64,000 nt of DNA from Chrysoporthe austroafricana (Eukaryota > Ascomycota > Sordariomycetes > Diaporthales > Cryphonectriaceae): positions 2,852,001-2,916,000 of the forward strand of contig JYIP02000001.1 of NCBI GenBank assembly GCA_001051155.2. The letters are read 5' to 3'. The stretch's first letter is position 1, and every line of letters begins with the position of its first letter. Below, in pieces: positions 56,701 to 64,000 of this stretch. The translations under genes were made by a program, and so were the position numbers. Below the pieces are notes generated by a model. That model saw only the letters and a list, made by a program, of their open reading frames with translations, was not told the origin of the DNA and searched no databases.

Positions 56701-58380
56701 ATGGTTGACTGCGACATTGGAGAATCCAAAGTCGTTCTCCATGTCCGTCTCGAAGCTCTCACTCTGTACCACACACTGCCAATTTTGAGCATCACCCCTC
56801 TAGCAACAGCTAGACGGTTTCGACTCATAGACTGTGATCAATTTCTCCATCATAACGCTCTAACAGTTTACGAATTTCGCAACTTCCCAATCACGGAGAC
56901 TCTTTACGCCGCTATCTCATACGTCTGGCGTGGGAATACTGTCGACGAACGCACACTTGGCGCGAGGATCTCTATCGCTGGAGCCGAGGATGGTGATCCC
57001 ATTGGCATGGATGTTCTGAAGCATGCATGCACAGCAGCACTCCGGTATAACGTTAATTACCTCTGGCTGGACCGCCTGTGCATTATGCAGACGAGCAAGG
57101 CCGACAAAGCTTGGCAAATTCAGCATATGTTTCGGATCTACAAAGGCTGCGCAGTATCACTTATTTTCCCCGGTGGTATTCAGCGCCTAGTCAGCATGGA
57201 TGAGCCCACGGTATGGATCCATCGCGCGTGGACGCTGCAGGAAGCTCTGGCCCCTCCCCGCGTCGAGGTAGTATACAGGTGGGCGCACGGCTCTGGAACA
57301 TACCTTGGGTCGTACCGAGGCGAAATCAGCGAGCTTTGCCCTGGCGAATCGGCCATAACACCCCTTCGCGAGCTCCTAGCACTCAATAGCTTTGGGACAA
57401 CATCCTTTTTTCCCCATCGCAACGGCCCTACTGTCGCCTTTCGCACGATCATCTTCGGCCACCCAGCTGACTCGTCGCCTGCCGACAGGCCTGAGCGCCT
57501 TACCGAGATCGTCACCTTCATGCTCAAGAATACACTTCCCCACGGGAATGATTCTCTCGACGAGCTCGCGCCCGCACTCTGGCGGAGTGCGCTCTTCCGC
57601 ACATCCTCGCGCCCTGTGGACATGGTGTTCAGTATCATGGGCCTCTTTGGGGTCACCCTCGACCCGCGCGCTTTCGAACCGGATGACCGCCTCGGTGCGA
57701 CGGCCGCACTAATGCGCGGGATCCTCGAGCAGCCAGAAGGCAGGGCAAGCTGGTTAAGCGTCGCACCGTACTTGCCGCCGCACCCACAGCTGTCTACATT
57801 TCCGATATTTCCACGGACAAGCGTGGATGGGACAGTCGAGCTTAAGACAGACCTCGCGCCCGAGGTCGATCGGCCTGTGACCAAGCGGCAATTGTCCATC
57901 TTAGACACGCGTCGGATACGGATGCCAACTGGGAGCGTGGATGAGGCAGGATACCTGCACATCTCCAGGCAGGCAATCAGTGTGTATCCTCTCCATCAAA
58001 GCAAATCCATGGAATGCCATCACCAGCCATTCGTCAGCTGGACAGCCGAGCCACCTCAGTGCTGCCTCGATATCTGGGCAGTCAATGGTACGTTGTGGCA
58101 ATTCTACGATGACAGACTTTGCAGTTCGAATGCACCGCAGAGCACGAGACATAGACCTGAGACTCTCGCCGTTCTAGTCGGATTTCACAACGAGTTCTCA
58201 ATGGCTGGGTTGTGGGAGGGGTCACGTTTTATGAGCGCAATGCTTATTCGCGAACACGCGCCTGAGCGTTATCATGTTGAGTCGTATTTTGAGCTTAAAA
58301 AAGGTCTGGAGCCATGGGTCTGTGATTGGGAGAAACGTGAACTATGTATCGGCGGACCAAATGCTATTAGACTTCTCTAA
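56701..58380 (+). CDS. HET-domain protein, second copy type
   Basis: A single exon of 559 residues, fully open although it lies between decayed repeats. HET blocks: YAAISYVWRG (69-78), NYLWLDRLCIMQTSKADKAW (119-138), YKGCAVSLIFPGG (147-159) and VWIHRAWTLQEAL (171-183). The first block ends in Trp-Arg where most HET proteins have Trp-Gly. The C-terminal part (about 250-559) includes SSRPVDMVFSIMGLFGV (the usual region after the HET domain) and ends in CIGGPNAIRLL. It is clearly diverged from the HET protein at 42710 and lacks that protein's Cys-rich N-terminus. It probably acts in non-self recognition or cell death; no repeat-type sensor domain is attached. The intact frame argues for selection or recent arrival. 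Confidence 0.9.
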   Translation: MVDCDIGESKVVLHVRLEALTLYHTLPILSITPLATARRFRLIDCDQFLHHNALTVYEFRNFPITETLYAAISYVWRGNTVDERTLGARISIAGAEDGDPIGMDVLKHACTAALRYNVNYLWLDRLCIMQTSKADKAWQIQHMFRIYKGCAVSLIFPGGIQRLVSMDEPTVWIHRAWTLQEALAPPRVEVVYRWAHGSGTYLGSYRGEISELCPGESAITPLRELLALNSFGTTSFFPHRNGPTVAFRTIIFGHPADSSPADRPERLTEIVTFMLKNTLPHGNDSLDELAPALWRSALFRTSSRPVDMVFSIMGLFGVTLDPRAFEPDDRLGATAALMRGILEQPEGRASWLSVAPYLPPHPQLSTFPIFPRTSVDGTVELKTDLAPEVDRPVTKRQLSILDTRRIRMPTGSVDEAGYLHISRQAISVYPLHQSKSMECHHQPFVSWTAEPPQCCLDIWAVNGTLWQFYDDRLCSSNAPQSTRHRPETLAVLVGFHNEFSMAGLWEGSRFMSAMLIREHAPERYHVESYFELKKGLEPWVCDWEKRELCIGGPNAIRLL

Positions 58381-58488
58381 TAGAATGGGTTAACGATCCA
58401 GCCAATCCGAATCGATAAATATCGCATTGCGAGCCGAGAAATTTAACCTGAAAAGCTATATATATATATAAGAGCTGTTCATTACATA

Positions 58489-58925
58489 CTATACGCTGAA
58501 ATACAGGTACATACTGATATAAATTTTGTTCCACTCCTTCTTGCAGCGTGTACCGTCAGTAGAAGTTCGCACCACGATCTCACAACCTCTTTCTCTCAAG
58601 TTGAAACCTCTAAGCGTTCCGCCCTTTACTATTATATCCTTTTCATCCAAGTATGCTTCTGTAAGCTTCTCCCGCACCTACTCGATGTTGGTCTTCAGAC
58701 TGCATGCGCCGAGGTTGGCATCGTAGCTAATCTCAGCGATAGCGCAGCAGACAGCGCCGTTATGCAGCACCCGTAAATGGACGTCTCCCAGGAATTGTTA
58801 ATCGGTACCTGCGGTAAGACGGACTGGCTCGCGTACTTGCTTGCATAGCTCTACGAGGAACCTTGTTTTACGTCCGCCAACTCGAGCGCTGCTTCCTTTC
58901 ATTGGCCTCATACGAGCGCTTACTT
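58489..58925 (-). pseudogene. Decayed coding remnant of unknown family
   Basis: One minus-strand frame reads as good protein leftwards from about 58920: SARMRPMKGSSARVGGRKT, RFLVELCKQVREPVRLTAGT, a TAA at 58798-58800, then FLGDVHLRVLHNGAVCCAIA, EISYDANLGACSLKTNIE, a TAG at 58678-58680, then VREKLTEAYLDEKDIIVKG and LRGFNLRERGCEIVVRTST. The two stops fit CAA-to-TAA and TGG/CAG-to-TAG changes. The family is not recognised; it may be part of a transposable element. Confidence 0.45.
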
Positions 58926-60591
58926 ATGCGCCACCACCCTCTGTTCTAAGAGTCAGAATAGCAGGAAGGGTATAAAGTCAGGGATAGGTCCTATCAATGG
59001 GGCCTAGATATGCTTTATAGCAGAGGTGTCTTTTCAGGAATCCTCTCTATAAGGTGAAGGGCCACTAACGTCAAAGCCCGATCGAAAACCGTCCTTGATA
59101 ATCTTGAATAATTTTATCCTGAAGCTCCGAGCCATCATTTACTATGTCCTTGTTGTCGACTACATTGTATGTATCGCCCTAGTACTAGCCTCTATGGCTA
59201 GTTTTAAAGGTTGTCGGATACTTCAAGCATCCTGACTGTGCCGATGATGCTACACACTTTCCAAGGCCTCCTCTTTGCCACGAGCGCGCATCGACGTATA
59301 CCGTGGCCCCATTACAAGCCTCTCAGCGCGTTGCTTCAACTGTTGCTCCATCACCCGCACGGCGTCACGGCTACCCTGAACTTCTTTGACCAAGGCCCAA
59401 GGGGAAGCTAAATGAGCATAGAACTCGCAGAGCTCTCCCAGGCTCGCCAACGGCCCCAAAATGCGCATATACGCTGCTATGATCTCTATGCCCTGAGATG
59501 TTGACATCTAGATCCTAGAAAGAGGCTGTTCCCAGTCGCTCGCATCTGCTGCTATGAACCGAACCGTGAACCCCCTCTGCGTTGACCTTGTCTTTGGGCC
59601 AGTCAATTATATCCTTCCAATCTTGCAGTGCTGGCTCTTCGATAAGAAGGCTGATTGGATAGCACCCCTCCGGGACTGAGGGCAAGATTGGCACCCTGGG
59701 GTATCGGCGTTCAACATGCCGGCGGTTCGGAACCGCTGCTGCCGCCGTCGTCTTGTCTCTCCTTCTAGAACTAGAGCAAGGGACAATAGCATCACCACCG
59801 CGCCCACTATAGACCTGTCTGCTTGTGGCCACCGAGCTGATGCTCTATGTTTATACACTGGTTTGCATAAATACCGGCGGTATCTCCCCTTATGATATGT
59901 ATGTCTTGCCCTAACCAGTAAAGACCTGAGCATAGTTGTATAGGGCCCTGTCGGAATTTCGATTTCATTCTATAGTATCGATGAGAATAAATCTTGGCGG
60001 GCTGACTAGAAGGGTTATAAATATTAGCGGGTAACCTGTGCTAGGCTCCCGGGTATGCACGGGCTGCTCTCAGCTCCGTACGAGAGCTCAGTAGACGAAT
60101 CAGAGTCGGCACCCCGGGCCGCATTACCTTCATTACAGGCTGTAGGTACCATAGTAGCGCCCGCTCGACATTCTTTTAATAGAAACTTTGGAAATGGTTA
60201 GCGTACTGCCCTGCTCACACCGCACCGCACCGCACTGCGCCGCGAGAGCACACCATCCATCCTCCCTCCATGATCTGCTGGCTGCCCTGTCGCTTGGGGC
60301 ACTTGGGGCATCTGTTCTCCAGCACCTTGGCACGATAGAGTGGATAAGTGCAGTCGATACGGGCGGGCGATCGCCAGCCTCTCCACCGTGTCCACCCAAC
60401 CCGCTTTTTAGCTTCCGTACTTAGCGCACGCAACCCCTGGAAATCACCTCCACTTATTAATAGCGACCGACCAACTCCCTCACTCGCTCTCTCACCCATG
60501 TGCGAACTGCCCAGCCGGTACGACATCGCTGAGCCGCACGCCGTCTGCCGACGACTTTCATTCATTTCTTTCTTCTCCTTTCCTTGTTATC
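58926..60591. other. Degenerate region and promoter of the acyltransferase gene
   Basis: Minus-strand frames at 59250-59507 and 59515-59832 contain protein-like pieces (YPRVPILPSVPEGCYPISLL, EEPALQDWKDIIDWPKDKV), suggesting another decayed element in shifting frames. From about 60180 the DNA is G+C-richer and should hold the promoter of the next gene. Nothing else is recognised. Confidence 0.4.
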
Positions 60592-62514
60592 ATGTCGCGC
60601 CAGTTCTGGGCCAATGGGAACGCCGCTTCTGCATTCGCGCGCAAGGACGACGATGGCGACATGCACGCCCTCGACGTCCTGCCGCAGTACGAGAACGGCA
60701 AGGTAGAAGCAGCAGCAGGGAGCGATGACGTCGTCGTGAACGGCCGCGCCGCGTCCTCTGCCGCCGCGGCCCAGCCCTCCGAGGGCGAGAGGCCGTCGTC
60801 CAAGATAAAATGCCTCGACGGCCTGCGCGGCGTCGCCTGCTTCCTGGTCTTTAACTACCACTTCCTCTGGCCCTGGACGCCGCTCATCATGCTGGGCTAC
60901 GGCGCCCGGCCGCCCAAGAGCCCCGAGCCCTTCACCGGCTGGGCGCAGCTGCCCATCGTCTGCCTCCTGCACCGCGGCCGCCCCATGGTCGCCATCTTCT
61001 TCGCCATCTCGGGCTACGTCCTGTGCAGGCACATCCAGCGGGCCATCCACCAGCGCCGCCTGGACGAGGCGTACAAGAAGCTCAGCTCCGCCGTCTTCCG
61101 CCGCGTCTTCAGGCTGTACCTCCCCTGCGCCGTGAGCATGTTCGCCGTCGCCATGCTGGCGCAGCTGGGCGCCTTCAAGACGGAGGACGCCATCTACAAG
61201 GGGCCCGACTCCGCCTGGATCAACGGCACCCTCACGAAGGGCTACCTCCGCCATGGGAAGTGTCCGAATCACACGATCGCCGTGGAGGGGAAGGAGGGCG
61301 TCGCCGCCGTGCTGGGGCTCCAGACGACGGCCTTTCTGAACGACACCATCGGCATCACGGACCAGCTCTGCCTCAACGTCACGTCCGAGCTGCACGGGCC
61401 CGCGGTGCTGTACCGCGACATCGACAAGCCGAAGCCCAAGCCCAAGCCGGCCAGGAACGCCACGGCGAACGCTACGTTCACTGATTTCGCCGAGTACCAC
61501 CGGAACGACCCGCACAACCCCGTTGCCAAGGAACCAACGCTGCTCGCCGACGGCCATGCCTCCTCCTCCTCGTCGCCCAAGAACAAGACCGCCCAGCCGA
61601 AGCCCTTCGTCTGGGTCCAGCTCGGCGGCTCCTGGGAGGAACACCCCGTCATCCACCCCCACCTGCCCAAGGCCCTGGCCAACTTCACCGTCGTGCTCAG
61701 CGAGTGGGCGAACCCCTTCAACTTCGGCCACATGCACCCGCGCTTCGACCCGCACACCTGGACGATCCCCAAGGAGCTGCGGGGGAGCATGGTGCTGTAC
61801 ACGTTCCTGCTGGGGACGGCGGCCATGCAGGCGCGGTGGCGGCTGGGCGTCGCGGTAGGGCTGAGCGCGTATGCCATCTGCCTGGGGTACTGGGACATGG
61901 GCGTCTTCGTGGGCGGGATGGTGCTGAGCGAGGTCGACCTCCTGCGGGGCGCGGACCCGGGCACGCTGTCGCGCGACGATCGGCAGCTCGCGTCGGCGCT
62001 CTCGGGCGGCGGCGGCGGCGGCCTCAGCCTCCTGTCGCCGCGCAAGGAGCGCACGGTGCGCTGGGCGCTGACGACCGCCGCGCTCTACCTGCTGTCGTAC
62101 CCGGACGCGGGCGCCGAGTTCACCCCCGGGTTCCGCACGCTGGCGTGGCTCGCCCCGCGCTGGTACCTCCCCATCAGCCGCTGGATGTTCTACCAGGCGC
62201 TGGGCGCGCTGCTGCTCGTGCCGTGCGTGCTGCGCTCGCCGACCCTGCGCCGCCTGCTCGAGTCCGGCCCCGCGCAGCACCTCGGCCGCGTCAGCTTCAG
62301 CTTCTACCTCGTCCACGGGCCCGTGCTGCACGGCCCCGGGTTCTGGCTCATGCCCCGGCTGTTCGAGCGCCTCGGCCGCGCCGGCGGGTACGCCGTCGGC
62401 TGGGTCTGGCTCGCCGCCGCGGCGCTGTACCTGAGCGGGTGGTTCTACCGCCGGGTGGACGTGTGGAGCGTGGGCGTCGGGAGGCGGCTGGAGAGGGTGG
62501 TCGTGAACTCGTGA
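60592..62514 (+). CDS. Acyltransferase-3 family integral membrane protein
   Basis: A single exon of 640 residues. The family (Acyl_transf_3, with bacterial OafA-type and fungal members) transfers acyl groups to sugars or other small substrates at membranes. The N-terminal 70 residues are polar. The first signature KCLDGLRGVACFLVFNYHF (73-91) has the Arg and the His expected in membrane helix 1. It is followed by IFFAISGYVLCRHIQ and RRVFRLYLP, an internal loop rich in Asn-X-Thr and Lys-Pro repeats, further helices (about 395-470), and the late landmark LGRVSFSFYLVHGPVLHG (about 564-581). About ten membrane spans are expected. Substrate unknown. The G+C-rich coding sequence leaves a long antisense open frame, taken as a shadow. 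Confidence 0.9.
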   Translation: MSRQFWANGNAASAFARKDDDGDMHALDVLPQYENGKVEAAAGSDDVVVNGRAASSAAAAQPSEGERPSSKIKCLDGLRGVACFLVFNYHFLWPWTPLIMLGYGARPPKSPEPFTGWAQLPIVCLLHRGRPMVAIFFAISGYVLCRHIQRAIHQRRLDEAYKKLSSAVFRRVFRLYLPCAVSMFAVAMLAQLGAFKTEDAIYKGPDSAWINGTLTKGYLRHGKCPNHTIAVEGKEGVAAVLGLQTTAFLNDTIGITDQLCLNVTSELHGPAVLYRDIDKPKPKPKPARNATANATFTDFAEYHRNDPHNPVAKEPTLLADGHASSSSSPKNKTAQPKPFVWVQLGGSWEEHPVIHPHLPKALANFTVVLSEWANPFNFGHMHPRFDPHTWTIPKELRGSMVLYTFLLGTAAMQARWRLGVAVGLSAYAICLGYWDMGVFVGGMVLSEVDLLRGADPGTLSRDDRQLASALSGGGGGGLSLLSPRKERTVRWALTTAALYLLSYPDAGAEFTPGFRTLAWLAPRWYLPISRWMFYQALGALLLVPCVLRSPTLRRLLESGPAQHLGRVSFSFYLVHGPVLHGPGFWLMPRLFERLGRAGGYAVGWVWLAAAALYLSGWFYRRVDVWSVGVGRRLERVVVNS

Positions 62515-63940
62515 GGGCCCCCGGGGGGTTCATAGATATCTTTTTGTCTTTTTTTGTTGTTTTGTTGGTTTTATTTTTGTTAAGGAAGCGCGTATGTAGA
62601 CCATGGCATTGTACATTTTGATGCTACCTTCTGCTCCGCCTACTTGTCTCGTGACGCTGATGGCGCGGAGGCGGTCTCGATCGTGTGAAGACTGCCTACG
62701 AACACAGCATAACATGCAATATGGCCTGTGTCAACCACTCTAGAGCGGGATGGTTATTGAAAAGCTCCCAACTACGGAAGGAGAATGGGCTCGTTGTCAG
62801 CCTGTGACTTCGTAGCAGCTTCGAATCCAAGCTGTAGCATGCCGCTCTCCTTTGCCTCTGGGCTACAAATAAGAAGTCTCAGCTGCAGAGGTCCGGTCCT
62901 ACGTGTGGGACTCCATCGGATCCTCATAGTAGAACGGTGTGAGGAGGCCTTAATGCCTTTCTTTTCTCATCTTCTGCCTTCTTGCCCGCATTGCTTCCTA
63001 ATGCGGTGTTATTGTGCCCTCCAAAGACCGCTCTTGCTTCAGATGCCGTTCCTTTACTAGCCCTATGTAGAACGAGAATAAGAAACCCATGAGAGAACCG
63101 TTCTGTTTCAGGCAGCTAGGGACCGTATCCACCGACCCAGCTTATACGCAAGGACATAGAGGCTATGGTAGTGGCAGTGGCAGTGGAATTCACTTCCCAG
63201 TTACTTTGGCCATTCACACTAGGCTCGTAGGCGGAGCACATTCTAAGATTGAGGAAATGAAAGCTCAGTTTAGACCCGAGCTAAATTATGAAGCCAAAGT
63301 TAATATACGAGAGCGACCACAACTAGGTAAATGGTATCGGGATCCGATGTGTGACGGAGTAGAGTAAAGAAATTAATACGACCTGACACTCTGATATCAT
63401 GATATACGCAGAAACTATCGGGACCATGCGAATGGCAAGATCACTCAACGGAGCCTGTCACCCTGACCCTTATCGACGAGAGCAGCAGATATAGCCGGCA
63501 ACGGGATTCCGCGGGCCAGAGAAAAAGCCGCATGGGAATCGATCCGGCTACGATGTATGGCCGTCAAACTGTGTCGCAACACGGGATCTGTGAGTCACCT
63601 CGCCGGATGCGCAGGCGTGCTGCAGTCAGCAGAAATGGACAAGTCTAGGCTGGACTATAGGGAGACAGACGTCCCCTGGAATCAATGTTCCCCAAGAGAG
63701 CAGCTGCGGTGAACAATGGCACACGGCGATCGTCGCACCTCGCCCTCGTCTGGATGACGAATGGCCCAAGACCTCCTGCGGAGGAGATCCCGCGCATAAA
63801 AGGGCCGCCGGCGGACTGGCACGTCACCACCCCACCGGACACCTACTAACTATAGTCCTCATTCTACTCCAGCGACTAGACTAGGAGGTCCAGCGAATTT
63901 CCCACCCACCCAGCGACTGAAGCTCGAACCCGCCGCAGAC
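62515..63940. other. Intergenic region, no gene recognised
   Basis: Downstream T-rich tract at 62540-62580, then mixed sequence. A 92-codon frame at 63089-63367 has an isolated GSGSGS run but no recognisable domain. Confidence 0.5.
63795..63801 (+). promoter_or_regulatory. TATA-like element before the last gene
   Basis: ATAAAAG in a G+C-rich setting, about 140 bases upstream of the ATG at 63941. Confidence 0.4.
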
Positions 63941-64000
63941 ATGGCGGCCTCGTTCGGCTCCGAGACCCAGTCCGAATCGGCGCAGCGCATGTACAACGCG
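63941..64000 (+). CDS. Start of a gene cut by the window end (3' partial)
   Basis: An ATG in good context (CAGACATGG) opens a frame of 20 codons (MAASFGSETQSESAQRMYNA) that runs off the window. The polar N-terminus has no signal peptide. Too short to identify. Confidence 0.5.
   Translation, partial: MAASFGSETQSESAQRMYNA

Noticed and set aside
60562..62331. 589-codon minus-strand frame
   Set aside because: Antisense to the acyltransferase gene; no domain pattern.
62815..62845. Short hairpin with a T-loop-like centre (CAGCTTCGAATCCAAGCTG)
   Set aside because: Only one 6-bp stem; no cloverleaf could be drawn.

Overview
The window is nuclear DNA of a filamentous ascomycete (Pezizomycotina, most likely Sordariomycetes). 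The genes carry short introns of about 50-110 bases with GT..AG ends and CTRAC-type branch points. Single-copy core eukaryotic genes are spaced by G+C-rich intergenic DNA full of microsatellites. Fungus-specific families are present (GH72 glucanosyltransferase, G1 peptidase, CFEM-like, HET, DUF3176, CorA-like). Repeat remnants carry nonsense codons of the kind left by repeat-induced point mutation (RIP). No tRNA, rRNA, CRISPR array or bacterial-style operon was recognised.

Layout, core part (1 to about 41 kb). The window opens inside an FG-repeat nucleoporin with a C-terminal Ran-binding domain (+). A small orphan reading frame (-) follows. Next comes a sphingolipid-flavoured stretch: a LAG1-type ceramide synthase (+), a G1-family secreted peptidase that seems to lack its catalytic Gln (+), and a membrane-anchored neutral ceramidase (-). 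The ceramidase is divergent from the splicing factor SPF27/BCAS2 (+). After that lie the PKA regulatory subunit (-) and, across 3.9 kb holding a poly-G tract with an ambiguous base, the flippase beta subunit CDC50 (+). CDC50 has a GC-AG intron and an in-frame open tail beyond its stop. A CFEM-like, single-pass membrane protein with a huge disordered tail (-), the mRNA-export helicase DBP5 (-), the F-BAR/C1/SH3 protein BZZ1 (+) and a GPI-anchored GH72 beta-1,3-glucanosyltransferase (+) complete this part.

Accessory part (about 41 to 60 kb). The sequence is more A+T-rich. It holds a HET-domain gene (+), a DUF3176 membrane-protein pseudogene (+) with several in-frame stops but intact introns, a nine-exon CorA-like membrane protein (+), a decayed LINE-type retrotransposon end with RNase H (-), a second intact HET-domain gene (+) and another decayed coding remnant of unknown family (-). 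It reads like an incompatibility/immunity-type island in which repeats were mutated while single-copy genes stayed open.

Right edge (60 to 64 kb). A single-exon acyltransferase-3 family membrane protein (+) is followed by about 1.4 kb without a gene and the first 20 codons of another gene.

Functional links. Ceramide synthase and ceramidase act on the same lipid in opposite directions. CDC50 (lipid flipping), BZZ1 (actin and endocytosis) and GH72 (wall remodelling) all serve polarised growth. The two HET genes are candidate cell-death triggers; no direct partner is proven for either.
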